A stretch of DNA of 64,000 bases. Origin: Shewanella maritima (GTDB lineage Bacteria; Pseudomonadota; Gammaproteobacteria; Enterobacterales; Shewanellaceae). Where the stretch lies: NCBI RefSeq assembly GCF_004295345.1, contig NZ_CP036200.1, positions 4,341,501 to 4,405,500 on the forward strand. Reading direction: 5' to 3'. The number at the start of each line of letters is the position of its first letter. Position 1 is the stretch's first letter. Both the position numbers and the translations under genes were made by a program. A model generated the notes under the pieces. That model was not told the DNA's origin. It searched no databases and was given only the letters and a program-made list of their open reading frames with translations. Positions 35,450-44,714 of this stretch are shown here, in pieces.

Positions 35450-36412
35450 ATGACCTCTGCTACCCAATCTACAATTATCAATGGTGTTAACTTATCAACA
35501 GAAGTTGCTGGCGTGCCCCTTGCCAGCTACGTACTCAATGCTTCTGGCCCAAGATGCACCAGTGCAGAGGAGTTAAAAATTGTTGGTGAGTCACACTCCG
35601 CGGCGATTATGACCAAGTCATGTACCATATTACCGCGTGAAGGTAACCCTGAGCCGCGTTATCAAAACCTTGATTTAGGCTCGATTCAATCTATGGGTTT
35701 ACCAAACCTAGGTTACAAAGCTTACTTAGAGATGATCCCAACGCTTAAGCAACATGGCAAGCCGGTGATTGTCAGCGTGTCTGGCTTTAGTATTGAAGAT
35801 AACATTGAGATGGTTAGCGCATTTCAGCAAAGTGCTGTTGACTTAATTGAAGTGAACTTCTCATGCCCAAATATTCCGGGTAAAGCACAGGTGGCCTACG
35901 ACTTTGAGCAAACTGAGCAAGCGCTAAAAGCGATTACCGCATTGGGTGACAAGCCGATTGGTATCAAGCTTGCGCCATATTTCGATATGTCGCACTTTAT
36001 CGCTATGGCTGACATTCTTAAGCAGTATCCAGTGAAGTTTATCACTTGCATTAATTCGATAGGTAACTCCTTAGTGATTGACCCAGAAACTGAGCAGCCA
36101 ATTATTAAACCAAAAGGCGGCTTTGGTGGCTTATGTGGTGAGTATATTAAACCTGTTGGCTTGGCTAATGTTCGCGCCTTTAGAGAGCTACTGGGCGACG
36201 ATGTACAAATTATGGGTGTGGGCGGCATTAATACTGGTGTTGATGCGTTTGAGTATTTACTAGCTGGCGCCGATGCAGTGCAAGTGGCAACTTGCTTTGA
36301 AAAGCAAGGCGCGGCGTGCTTTGAGCGCATTGAAACTGAGCTTGCACAGTTTATGGCGAAAAAAGGTTATACCAGCCTTGAAGATGCCAAGGGTAAGCTC
36401 AAGCCTCTATAA
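35450..36412 (+). CDS. pyrD: dihydroorotate dehydrogenase, class 1A (fumarate-type)
   Basis: 320-residue soluble FMN enzyme oxidising dihydroorotate to orotate in pyrimidine synthesis. Class 1A marks: no membrane-anchoring N terminus, catalytic Cys in NFSCPNIPGK (about residue 134), FMN phosphate site in MGVGGINTGVDAFEYLLAGAD, and substrate-contacting ASGP near the start. Class 1A enzymes use fumarate and are best known from lactic bacteria and trypanosomes. Most gammaproteobacteria rely on class 2, so this may be an additional enzyme; whether a class 2 gene exists elsewhere cannot be seen. Confidence 0.88.
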   Translation: MTSATQSTIINGVNLSTEVAGVPLASYVLNASGPRCTSAEELKIVGESHSAAIMTKSCTILPREGNPEPRYQNLDLGSIQSMGLPNLGYKAYLEMIPTLKQHGKPVIVSVSGFSIEDNIEMVSAFQQSAVDLIEVNFSCPNIPGKAQVAYDFEQTEQALKAITALGDKPIGIKLAPYFDMSHFIAMADILKQYPVKFITCINSIGNSLVIDPETEQPIIKPKGGFGGLCGEYIKPVGLANVRAFRELLGDDVQIMGVGGINTGVDAFEYLLAGADAVQVATCFEKQGAACFERIETELAQFMAKKGYTSLEDAKGKLKPL

Positions 36413-36855
36413 ACTCGAATGAAAGCGCGTACGGGCTTCGGGGTTATTATTTGAGCGAGATTTGAAAGTGAACCCTGGTTCTCGCATTAATAGGTAGGTT
36501 TGCGGATTAGCTAATGATGCAATGACATTTAAAGCACGCCATGAACACTTCCCCTCTTTGTCTAACAAGAGGGCTCGACGAAAACATCCATGTTTTCAAC
36601 GGCTTTAAGTGTCATTGCAACGATATGCTATAGCTTCATCTGGTTGAGCTAGGTTTAACGCGCTAACGTACCTTCTGCGAACAGTTCTAAGCTTCTATTG
36701 TTCTATGCAACTAACTAGTATTTGTCGAGTATTCGTCATCACCACAAGTCAGCATTTTCGATGATTTTTAGGTTTATCGAAAGCTCAAGCTAATTTGCTG
36801 ATACACTTGAGTTAACTCACCTCACCGTTGTGATAACGCATAAAAAGGAATTTAC
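36413..36855. other. intergenic region holding a structured repeat
   Basis: 443 bp without a gene. The centre is an inverted-repeat element (next entry). No open frame and no clear terminator directly after pyrD. Confidence 0.5.
36508..36632. repeat. MITE-like or structured-RNA element with 17-bp terminal inverted repeats
   Basis: GCAATGACATTTAAAGC (36519-36535) and GCTTTAAGTGTCATTGC (36602-36618) pair at 16 of 17 positions, the exception being a possible G-U pair. The pairing continues outward in part (TAGC at 36508 with GCTA near 36629). Inside lie two further hairpins: CCCTCTT/AAGAGGG (36552-36573) and AAAACAT/ATGTTTT (36580-36597). No coding content. A non-autonomous mobile element or folded transcript is plausible. 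Confidence 0.6.
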
Positions 36856-37371
36856 ATGCCAGTACCAAAAGTTATTTGCGAAACCGAGCGATTGCTTATT
36901 CGCCCTTTTAATCAGCATGATATCGAAAGCCTGTTTTTAATGAACAGTAATCAAGAGATGCTGACCTATATTCCTACCAAACCTTTTACTGAGCTAAAAC
37001 AGGCGCAAACGCTATTTGATGATGTAATTTGTGCCGACTATCGCAAACATGGCTTTGGTCGCTGGGCAGTGCATCATAAAGCGGATAATAAGGTGATTGG
37101 CTTTTGTGGGCCTAAATATATTCCTGAGTTCGATAAAGTAGAGATAGGTTACCGCTACTTTCCTGAGTATTGGCGTAAAGGTATTGGCTTTGAAGCGGCA
37201 GATGCGGTTTTAGCAACCTGTAAACCGCTGCATAATCTAGATGAGATTATCGCGCTTATTTTACATGGCAATGAGGGCTCAGAAGCAGTGGCTCGTAAAG
37301 TCGGTATGAGTATTCTTAAGCAGGCTGAATATTTCGAGCATAAAGTGCATGTGTACCATAAAAATTTGTAG
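36856..37371 (+). CDS. GNAT acetyltransferase, RimJ/RimL-like
   Basis: 171 residues. ETERLLIRPFNQHDIESLF is the classic start of RimJ/RimL-type N-acetyltransferases; YRYFPEYWRKGIGFEAADAVL is the acetyl-CoA-binding motif A region (usual Q/RxxGxG/A replaced by RKGIGFE), and NEGSEAVARKVGM the C-terminal part. AAAAGGAAT ribosome site. The substrate (protein N terminus or small amine) is not predictable. Confidence 0.9.
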   Translation: MPVPKVICETERLLIRPFNQHDIESLFLMNSNQEMLTYIPTKPFTELKQAQTLFDDVICADYRKHGFGRWAVHHKADNKVIGFCGPKYIPEFDKVEIGYRYFPEYWRKGIGFEAADAVLATCKPLHNLDEIIALILHGNEGSEAVARKVGMSILKQAEYFEHKVHVYHKNL

Positions 37372-37384
37372 GCAGCACAAACAA

Positions 37385-37410
37385 AAAAACCAGCATTGAA
37401 TGCTGGTTTT
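37385..37410. terminator. bidirectional terminator between GNAT gene and fur
   Basis: AAAACCAGCATT pairs with AATGCTGGTTTT, essentially a perfect palindrome with A and T tracts on both sides, serving both convergent genes. Confidence 0.88.
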
Positions 37411-37434
37411 TAGTTTAGACAATAAGCAACTTAA

Positions 37435-37866
37435 TTAATCGTCGTTGTGGTCGCAAGTGTCGTTAGTGCAGTGGCCATAAAGATACAAGCTGTGGTGAGT
37501 GAGCTTGATGTTGTGACGCATTGCAATTTCTTCTTGGCGCTGCTCGATAATGTCGTCTGAAAACTCGATTACCTTGTCGCAGTTTAAGCAAACTAAGTGA
37601 TCGTGATGCTTTTGTGTCGACATTTCAAATACTGCTTTGCCGCTTTCAAAGTGATGACGGTTTAAAATACCAGCGTCATCAAATTGGTTTAAAACACGGT
37701 ACACTGTTGCCAGGCCAATTTCTTCGCCCATATCTAGCAACTTCTTGTATAGGTCTTCAGCACTGATGTGTTGGTTTTCTGGAGCTTGCATAAGCTCTAA
37801 GATTTTTACTCGAGGTAGGGTTACTTTTAATCCGGCTTTTTTCAGCGCTTGATTGCCATCAGTCAT
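37435..37866 (-). CDS. fur: ferric uptake regulator Fur
   Basis: 143 residues: winged-helix domain with LKVTLPRVKILELMQ and LATVYRVLNQFDDAGIL, dimer/metal domain with HHDHLVCLNCDKVIEF and C-terminal CTNDTCDHNDD (CxxC and CxxxxC zinc ligands plus the HHDH iron site). Represses iron-uptake genes with Fe(II). A 7-1-7 palindrome about 40 bp upstream may mediate autoregulation; a candidate target (TonB receptor) lies 5 kb away. Confidence 0.97.
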   Translation of the reverse strand: MTDGNQALKKAGLKVTLPRVKILELMQAPENQHISAEDLYKKLLDMGEEIGLATVYRVLNQFDDAGILNRHHFESGKAVFEMSTQKHHDHLVCLNCDKVIEFSDDIIEQRQEEIAMRHNIKLTHHSLYLYGHCTNDTCDHNDD

Positions 37867-38257
37867 GTCAGATCTCTTGATTAGCGAACCCAGAGGTTCA
37901 TCCGTGGATAATAAATTATTATATGTGCTTGGCTTAGAAACTTAAACCTCTTAACCGAGTTAATCAATTGCTTAGCGCATAAAATTTAACATCTTAATGG
38001 AATTTTTCAGTTAATTGCTGAAAATGTGACAGTAAACCTACATATACTAAGGGATTATTGCGGTTGAGTGCGGTCAATATATGATGGGTTTAAATAGAGT
38101 TTGAGGTTAGAGTTTTGCGCACAAGCGTCAAATAAACTTTTGATGATTTGTTTGTCGGGAGTTGTCACAAAAATAAGTTAACATTCAATGAGCTTTACTG
38201 AATTACTTACCGCAAACGTAAACACAAAAATAATAATTACGCCAACAAGGAGTCAAG
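37867..38257. promoter_or_regulatory. fur/cobB divergent promoter region
   Basis: 391 bp between divergent fur and cobB, AT-rich, no gene. It includes ATAATAA-A-TTATTAT at 37908-37922, a 7-1-7 palindrome that resembles a Fur site in layout but matches consensus only partly. Confidence 0.45.
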
Positions 38258-39001
38258 ATGTATCGCAGAATAGTCATATTAACTGGCGCGGGGATTTCTG
38301 CTGAATCAGGCATTCAAACCTTTCGAGATCAAGATGGTTTATGGGAACAGCACCATATTGAAGATGTTGCGACGCCAGAAGGGTATGCCCGTGATCGTGA
38401 GCTAGTTGAGCGTTTTTATAATTTGCGCTGGCAAGACTTACACCGTGACGACATTGCGCCCAACGCAGCACATGTCGCGTTAGCAAAACTAGAGCGTGAA
38501 TTTGATGGTGAAGTGCTACTGGTAACGCAAAATGTCGATAATCTACATGAGCTTGCTGGTAGCAAACGATTACTGCACATGCATGGTGAATTAATGAAAG
38601 GGCGTTGCCCTCAGTCACAGCAAACCTTTAATTTAAAAGAAATGTTTGGCCCAGATAACGTGTGCACTTGCTGTATTCCAGCCGAGCGCCTGCGCCCGCA
38701 TATTGTGTGGTTTGGTGAAATGCCATTTGGTATGGACACCATTCACCATGCATTAGATGAGTGTGATTTGTTTATCGCCATAGGCACATCTGGCACGGTT
38801 TATCCGGCTGCAGGGTTTGTTGATATTGCTAACCATCGCTGCGCGCAAACCGTTGAAGTTAACTTAATGCCAGCTGACAGCCATAGCCAGTTCCAGTATC
38901 ACTTTACTGGTAAGGCTGGTGAGATAGTGCCGCAATTGGTCGACAGCATTCTTGCTGGTGAAGTGGTTGGTGCCAAAGCGTTAGAGCCGTTAGGGATATA
39001 A
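38258..39001 (+). CDS. cobB: NAD-dependent protein deacylase (sirtuin, class III)
   Basis: 247 residues. ILTGAGISAESGIQTFRD (NAD site), TQNVDNLHELAG, catalytic His in LHMHGEL, Cys residues C..CTCC of the zinc module, and RPHIVWFGEMPF, IAIGTSGTVYPAAGF. The YNLR pair (FYNLRW, about residue 51-56) is the Tyr/Arg signature of Sirt5-like desuccinylating sirtuins, as in E. coli CobB. Removes acetyl and succinyl groups from lysines using NAD. Its stop overlaps the start of the following kinase gene by one base, so the two are coupled. Confidence 0.95.
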   Translation: MYRRIVILTGAGISAESGIQTFRDQDGLWEQHHIEDVATPEGYARDRELVERFYNLRWQDLHRDDIAPNAAHVALAKLEREFDGEVLLVTQNVDNLHELAGSKRLLHMHGELMKGRCPQSQQTFNLKEMFGPDNVCTCCIPAERLRPHIVWFGEMPFGMDTIHHALDECDLFIAIGTSGTVYPAAGFVDIANHRCAQTVEVNLMPADSHSQFQYHFTGKAGEIVPQLVDSILAGEVVGAKALEPLGI

Positions 39002-39477
39002 TGACAACGGAAATGCGCAGCATAGCTAGTACGGAAAAGGTAGCAATCATCATGCGTGGCTTGCCCGGCAGCGGCAAGTCTTATTGGGCTGCACGCTTTA
39101 TTGAGTCCCAAGGCATAGAGCAAGCAGTGCGTATAAAGCAACACGGATATTTCTCGACTGACGATTACTTTGTACAAGACGGCGAGTATCGCTTTAACGC
39201 TAAACGATTGCCTGAGTATCATCAACGTAATCTTGCGCGTTTTATTAGTGCCTTATCGACTAGCGAACCCGTGGTGATTTGCGACAATACCAATGTTTGT
39301 CATTGGGAGTACCTAGCATATAAAACTGCGGCAGAGGGTTTTGGTTATCAAGTACGTATGGTGCTCGTTGGTGACCCTAAAAGCAGTAAACATCAAGCAT
39401 TATGTGCTAAGCGAAATAGCCATAATGTCCCGTTCGCCAGCATTCGTAAAATGGGACAAATGTTTGAGTTAGATTGA
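39001..39477 (+). CDS. P-loop ATPase/kinase, AAA_33-type
   Basis: 158 residues with Walker A GLPGSGKSYWAARF near residue 20, DDYFVQDGEYRFNAKRLPEYH and VVICDNTNVCHWEY, the pattern of NEDD4BP2-like / AAA_33 nucleic-acid or small-molecule kinases. The start overlaps the cobB stop (TAATG), so both are made from one message. Substrate unknown; the coupling with a deacylase is a suggestive link only. Confidence 0.85.
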   Translation: MTTEMRSIASTEKVAIIMRGLPGSGKSYWAARFIESQGIEQAVRIKQHGYFSTDDYFVQDGEYRFNAKRLPEYHQRNLARFISALSTSEPVVICDNTNVCHWEYLAYKTAAEGFGYQVRMVLVGDPKSSKHQALCAKRNSHNVPFASIRKMGQMFELD

Positions 39478-39540
39478 CTATATAACTGAGCGTGCTTACG
39501 TACTGGGGCGCATACAAATTAATCCAAACTTTGAATTTAA

Positions 39541-39574
39541 AAAGGAGCGTAGATGTTATCTACGCTCCTTTTTT
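39541..39574. terminator. strong hairpin terminator
   Basis: AAAGGAGCGTAGAT and ATCTACGCTCCTTTTTT pair over 14 bp around a 3-nt loop. It ends the cobB operon and, with A residues on the far side, may also stop the convergent cpdB. Confidence 0.92.
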
Positions 39575-39625
39575 CACCCTTCGACAGTATTTACTGCCTG
39601 CTATGTTGGCACGGGTGGTATGAGT

Positions 39626-41752
39626 TTAGTGCTCAGTTAAATCGATCTGGTAAACAGCAAAACCTAACTCGTCAGTGTCGTTAAGCTTGGTCATCTTGCG
39701 TTGCTGATATTGCTTAATGAACTGCTCGGCCTGTTCACTAGATTGAGTTTCAAAGCGAATGTCTAACTTAGTGTTGGTGCTAATGTTGGCGAAATCCCAG
39801 TTATTGTCTGCACCTGGGTCAACACTGCCGTTTTTCTCAGTCTCAGCACTGATGTATTGTGCTAAGGCCTCGCGATTGGTATCGGGCAGCTCAAGCACCA
39901 CATGTTTACTACCTGTACCTGCAAACTTTTGCCCAAAGGCGCGGTAGTTATTTGAGGCAACAATAAACTCCTGTTTGGCAAATGCATCGCCCGAAAGTAG
40001 CTTGCCATTCTGCATATAGCTGAGGCTTTTAATGCGATTAGCGTTTGCATCGACGAGTTTGCAGTTACCATCAAAACGATTTGGCTGAGTCACATCAATT
40101 TGGTAGGTCAAACTGCCTTGCTCACCATCTATTACGTCAAAGTTGTAGGTGCGGTGATCATTCCAGTTAATCAGACTCTGTGGTGCAGTCGAGCTAGGGT
40201 CAATTTGGTTGAATTGATTAGCACTACATTCCAGCCAGTCTTTTACCTGCGCGCCAGTGACTTTTACCGCTACCAAAGTGTTGGGGTAGAGGTATAAGTC
40301 GGCAGCATTCTTGTAGGTTAGTTTTCCTTTAGCGACTTGCACATAACTGTCTTTGTCTGCGCTAGTGCTATGACGGCCGCCTGCTTTAAAAGGTGATGCG
40401 GCTGACAATACTGGTAGATGTTTAAGCTGTTGCGGCAGGTTTTGCTTAAGTTTCCAAATCTGTGCATTGGCAACAATTTGCACTGTTGGGTCATCCTGTA
40501 CTAGCGACAAATAGCTATACATATCACTCGTTGCATGGCCGATAGGTTGGCTCACATAGTCAATGGTTTGCTGATGCTCTTTGGCAATAGCTTTATGAAT
40601 GCTAGCATCTGCCGCGACAAGCTCAGGGCTGGCGGCTTTGCTGTCAAAAATGGGCAGGGCTTTGGCGCGTGAGTCAACGACTTTCCAGCTATCACCATCT
40701 TGCTCTAGTGTTAGGTCAATTAAACCCAAATTGTCACCCCAGCGACCGGGCATTACCGCTGCAACTCCGTTGATGGTGCCTTTGTCGAGATCTGCGCCTG
40801 TTAATCCTTCAAATGTTGCAGATGGGAACACCGAGTGACTGTGACCAAAAGTAATCGCATCAATGTCATCAACCAGTGTCAGAGCCCAGGTAGCATTTTC
40901 ATCGTTAACATTGGTTGGCGCTTCAGGCGTGCCTACACCAGAGTGGGGGATAGCCACAATAATATCTGCACCTTCAGCTTTCATTTGTGGAATGAATTTT
41001 TCGGCGGATTCAACAATACCTAACACGTCGACTCTGCCGTCTAGGTTTTGTTTATCCCACAGCAATATTTGCGGTGGAACAAAGCCAATGTAACCTATGT
41101 TCAGTTGGTGTTGATTGCCATGTTCATCAGTAACGGTTTTTTGCTCAATTAAGTAAGGCTTAAACAGGTTATCGCCAGGCTTAAGGTTATCCCAGCAGTC
41201 TGACTTACACAGTACGTTAGCACTAATATATGGGAACTCTGCGCCGCTTAATGCTTGCTTTAGAAAATCCAGACCATAATTGAATTCATGATTACCTATG
41301 TTACCAACTGAGTAATTTAAGGTGTTCATCGCCTTGTAGGCAGGGTGTGTGTCGGTTAGGCGGTTGGAATGTTTAAAGCCATGGGCAATAAAGTCGCCCA
41401 TTGGGCTGCCTTGCAGCAAATCGCCATTGTCGACCAGTACCACATTGTCTACATTGGAATGCTGTTTAATCAAACTCGCGGTACGGGCTAAACCTATACG
41501 CGGGTCGACTCTAGACTGGTAGTAGTCATAGTCCATGATATTGGTGTGCAAGTCGGATGTTTCGAGGATCCGCAGGTTAATCTTGCCTGCCTGCTGTGCA
41601 ACTTGTGCTTGTTTCTTAATCGGTGTTTGAAGATCTGTGCTTGTATGCTCGTGTTGAGCATTCTGGCCGCACCCTGTGAATGCTATTGTAGAGCTAACAA
41701 GCAAAATCTTAGGTATGCGCGAGCTTAGCGCTTGAGATAGTTTTGTTTTCAT
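39626..41752 (-). CDS. cpdB: 2',3'-cyclic-nucleotide 2'-phosphodiesterase/3'-nucleotidase lipoprotein
   Basis: 708 residues. Signal with lipobox (STIAFTGC), then calcineurin-type metal motifs LETSDLHTNIMDYDYY, DNGDLLQGSPMGD, GNHEFNYGLDFL, AIPHSGVG and FGHSHS, and the C-terminal 5'-nucleotidase domain. It degrades extracellular 2',3'-cyclic nucleotides and 3'-nucleotides to nucleosides and phosphate for scavenging. Outer-membrane lipoprotein location is inferred from the Cys. E. coli CpdB is a soluble periplasmic enzyme, so lipidation is a difference. Confidence 0.93.
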   Translation of the reverse strand: MKTKLSQALSSRIPKILLVSSTIAFTGCGQNAQHEHTSTDLQTPIKKQAQVAQQAGKINLRILETSDLHTNIMDYDYYQSRVDPRIGLARTASLIKQHSNVDNVVLVDNGDLLQGSPMGDFIAHGFKHSNRLTDTHPAYKAMNTLNYSVGNIGNHEFNYGLDFLKQALSGAEFPYISANVLCKSDCWDNLKPGDNLFKPYLIEQKTVTDEHGNQHQLNIGYIGFVPPQILLWDKQNLDGRVDVLGIVESAEKFIPQMKAEGADIIVAIPHSGVGTPEAPTNVNDENATWALTLVDDIDAITFGHSHSVFPSATFEGLTGADLDKGTINGVAAVMPGRWGDNLGLIDLTLEQDGDSWKVVDSRAKALPIFDSKAASPELVAADASIHKAIAKEHQQTIDYVSQPIGHATSDMYSYLSLVQDDPTVQIVANAQIWKLKQNLPQQLKHLPVLSAASPFKAGGRHSTSADKDSYVQVAKGKLTYKNAADLYLYPNTLVAVKVTGAQVKDWLECSANQFNQIDPSSTAPQSLINWNDHRTYNFDVIDGEQGSLTYQIDVTQPNRFDGNCKLVDANANRIKSLSYMQNGKLLSGDAFAKQEFIVASNNYRAFGQKFAGTGSKHVVLELPDTNREALAQYISAETEKNGSVDPGADNNWDFANISTNTKLDIRFETQSSEQAEQFIKQYQQRKMTKLNDTDELGFAVYQIDLTEH

Positions 41753-42093
41753 TATGAACTTCGCAGTGCTCTATATGAGCTATTTTTTATAATTAGTCTT
41801 ATTCGGTATTTATCACTGACTTTTAGCTCTTGGAACGACCAAGACTTTACTTCCACAAGGCGTTCGCTTTGACTTATGTGCTGTGAGCATTTCAGGTGAA
41901 GGCTCTGCTAGTAAAACGTTCGTAAAAACAGTTGCTAAAAGCAGTTAATAAAAACCAAATTGCGGCATAATTCTAACAGTAAGTGTTTGCAATAATGTGA
42001 CTTTTGTTAGCGTTTAGGTGAAATTTTTGCTGTTAAAGACAAAAACGCCGCTAATCACTGATTAGCGGCGTTTTTCAACGTAAATGTGCTGTG
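41753..42093. other. intergenic region between cpdB and dcp
   Basis: 341 bp. It holds the dcp terminator (42041-42075); the remainder is cpdB promoter DNA with no distinct motif. Confidence 0.45.
42041..42075 (-). terminator. rho-independent terminator of the M3 peptidase gene
   Basis: AAAAACGCCGCTAATCA pairs with TGATTAGCGGCGTTTTT almost without a loop gap; T tract on the minus strand. Confidence 0.9.
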
Positions 42094-44268
42094 TTACAAC
42101 AAGCCACGACTACGCAGCAGTGGTTCGATACCCGCTTCCTTCCCGCGGAACTTCTTGTAAAGCTCCATTGGGTCATCGCTACCACCTGATGACAAAATAT
42201 ACTTACGGAATTTATTTGCGGTTTCTTCATCGAAAATGCCGTTTTCTTTGAATGCTTCAAAAGCATCGGCACCCAAGATATCAGACCAAATGTAGCTGTA
42301 GTAACCAGCTGAATAACCGCCGGCAAAGATATGCGCAAAATAGGTGCTGCGATAGCGCGGTGCTATCTCTTTAATCAGCCCCATTTTAGCAATTGAGTCT
42401 GCCTCAAATTTAGCTGCATCGTGCACGGTGTTGTCTTTCAGTGTGTGCCAATCTAAATCAAGGTAAGTGGCTGCCATATATTCAACTGTGGCGAAGCCCT
42501 GGTTAAATTTGCTCGCAGCTTGAATCTTCTCAACTAGCTCTTGCGGGATAACTTCACCAGTTTCATAGTGCTTTGCAAATTGAGCTAACACCTCTGGTTG
42601 AGTCATCCAGTTTTCCATCACTTGTGACGGGAACTCAACGTAGTCGCGAGGTACGCTAGTACCTGATTGCGAGCGGTATTGCACGTCTGACAATAAACCA
42701 TGTACCGCATGACCAAACTCATGGAATAGCGTGCTAGCTTCATCAAAAGTTAGCAACGCTGGTTCACCTTCTGCTGGGCGAGGGTAGTTAAGTACGTTGA
42801 CGATAATCGGTTTTGAATCAACGCCATTCATCTTGTATTGCTGACGATATGCATTCATCCAAGCGCCGCCGCGTTTTGAGTCGCGCACAAAGTAGTCACC
42901 TAAGAACACGCCCATTAGGCTGCCGTCTTTATCATATACTTCCCAGGTACGCACTTCTTCATGGTACTTAGGTAAATCAGTGCGCTCTTTTACTGTGATC
43001 CCAAATAGGCGGTTTGCCGTGTAGAACACACCTTTTAGGGTACTTTCAAGGGAGAAGTAAGGTTTGGTTTGTTGCTCGTTAAAGCTGTATTTGGCTACGC
43101 GGATTTTATCTGCGTAGTACCACCAGTCCCAAGCTTCAAGCTTAAAGCCGCCGTTTTCAGCATCGATTAACTCTTGCATCACCGCAACTTCGTTCTTTGC
43201 TTGCTCAAGTGCAGCTGGCCAGATTTTATTCAATAGACCATAAACATTTTCAGGCGTTTTTGCGGTGCGCTCCTCTAGTACAAAGTGCGCGTGAGTTTCA
43301 TAACCCATTAGCTTGGCGCGCTCAGCACGAAGGGACGCAATTTTTGCTAACACTTTCTTGCTGTCGTTGACGTTATCGTTATTAGCTCGCTCAATATAAG
43401 CGGTATAAATTTGCTTACGTAGTTCACGATTGTCTGCGTAGGTTAAAAATGGCGTGATAGAAGGGCGCTGAGTGGTAAAAATCCATTTACCAGCATGGTC
43501 GCGCTTAGCCGCCGTTGCTGCAGCAGTGTCGATGACATCTTTTGGCAGGCCGGCAAGGTCAGCCTCATTATCAATCACTAGCTCATAGGCGTTAGTTTCA
43601 GCTAATAGGTTGTCGCCAAACTCGAGGCTGAGTTTGCCAATCTGCTCATTGAGGCTACGTAGCTTGTTTTTGTCTTGCTCGGACAGGTTCGCACCGCCGC
43701 GGGTAAAACGTTTGAATGTGTCCTCAAGCAGTTTAACCTGTGCAGTGTTCAGTTTACTGCGGTCAGTATTGTTATATACCGACTTAACACGTTGAAATAG
43801 TCTGTCATTTAGGTAAATGTCATCGTTTGATGCTGATAGCAAAGGTGACACTTCTTTAGATATTTTTTGTAGCTCTTCGTTAGTATGGGCACTGGTTAAG
43901 TTGTAAAACACTGATGCAACGCGTGTTACTAGGTTGCCTGAAAACTCCATTGCTTCAATGGTGTTGGCAAAATTCGGCGTTTCTGGGTTGTTGGCAATGG
44001 CGGCTATTTCAACTTGTAACTCTGCAATACCGGCTTTAAATGCAGGTAGGTAGTGCTCGTTTTTTATTTTGTCGAAGTTTGGCATTTCAAAGAAGGTGCC
44101 GTACTCAGAAAAGAAAGGGTTGTTGGCGTGTTGTTGTTTGATTTGAGTTAGCTCTGTTTGCGCCGAAGATACAGCCGAAGGTGCCTGTGAGCCAGTGCTA
44201 GTGCAGGCACTAACTGCCAACGCAAGCGTAATACTCGCTACCAGAGGTTTAAGAGTAGATCGTTTCAT
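42094..44268 (-). CDS. dcp: M3 family metallopeptidase, peptidyl-dipeptidase Dcp-like lipoprotein
   Basis: 724 residues from the ATG ending at 44268, chosen for its AGGGAG site and because it opens a lipoprotein signal (SITLALAVSACTSTG). Zinc site FHEFGHAVHGL (HExxH) with the distal Glu in the following helix; ANNPFFSEYGTFFEMPNFDKI is the N-terminal Dcp signature. Releases C-terminal dipeptides from peptides. E. coli Dcp is cytoplasmic, whereas this form is exported and probably membrane-anchored, as is common in Shewanella. Confidence 0.93.
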   Translation of the reverse strand: MKRSTLKPLVASITLALAVSACTSTGSQAPSAVSSAQTELTQIKQQHANNPFFSEYGTFFEMPNFDKIKNEHYLPAFKAGIAELQVEIAAIANNPETPNFANTIEAMEFSGNLVTRVASVFYNLTSAHTNEELQKISKEVSPLLSASNDDIYLNDRLFQRVKSVYNNTDRSKLNTAQVKLLEDTFKRFTRGGANLSEQDKNKLRSLNEQIGKLSLEFGDNLLAETNAYELVIDNEADLAGLPKDVIDTAAATAAKRDHAGKWIFTTQRPSITPFLTYADNRELRKQIYTAYIERANNDNVNDSKKVLAKIASLRAERAKLMGYETHAHFVLEERTAKTPENVYGLLNKIWPAALEQAKNEVAVMQELIDAENGGFKLEAWDWWYYADKIRVAKYSFNEQQTKPYFSLESTLKGVFYTANRLFGITVKERTDLPKYHEEVRTWEVYDKDGSLMGVFLGDYFVRDSKRGGAWMNAYRQQYKMNGVDSKPIIVNVLNYPRPAEGEPALLTFDEASTLFHEFGHAVHGLLSDVQYRSQSGTSVPRDYVEFPSQVMENWMTQPEVLAQFAKHYETGEVIPQELVEKIQAASKFNQGFATVEYMAATYLDLDWHTLKDNTVHDAAKFEADSIAKMGLIKEIAPRYRSTYFAHIFAGGYSAGYYSYIWSDILGADAFEAFKENGIFDEETANKFRKYILSSGGSDDPMELYKKFRGKEAGIEPLLRSRGLL

Positions 44269-44714
44269 ATTGCTCCCTAATGCAATTGATTTGTTATTGT
44301 CGAATAAGGCCACAACTTAAAAAACATGTGACTCATCCTTTTCATTTTTTATTTGCCCTCACGTTATATTCGTCGTTACAACGTCAGGACTAATGAAATT
44401 TACTGCGCGGTCATTCTAACAACTTTGGTTCGTTTGTTAAGTTTGTGTGACTGGCCTTAATGGTGATTTAAGCTTGGCTGCTTAACAGCTTCGTTCAATG
44501 TAATCCTGATTATCGTAATAAATAACAGTGAGTTACTTTTAAACAGTGCTTAATTGAACCGTAGGAAGGAGCTTGATTGGTTCGATGTGGTTGTTTCGTA
44601 ACAAAGAATTTTGCTAACACTGATATAAACTATTTAATAAAAATCGGCCCAAACTGTGGGAACGGTCAGCTTAGGCCGAGGGGAATGGTGATAACAATTT
44701 AAGCTAAGGGTGGG
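44269..44714. other. intergenic region upstream of dcp
   Basis: 446 bp without a gene. TCGGCC (44644) / GGCCGA (44675) flank a 25-nt spacer just after the stop of the small PstS-like gene and may form its transcript end. The rest is AT-rich promoter DNA. Confidence 0.4.

Noticed and set aside
41753..42040. Possible small RNA before cpdB
   Set aside because: No promoter-terminator pair; the only hairpin belongs to the end of the peptidase gene.
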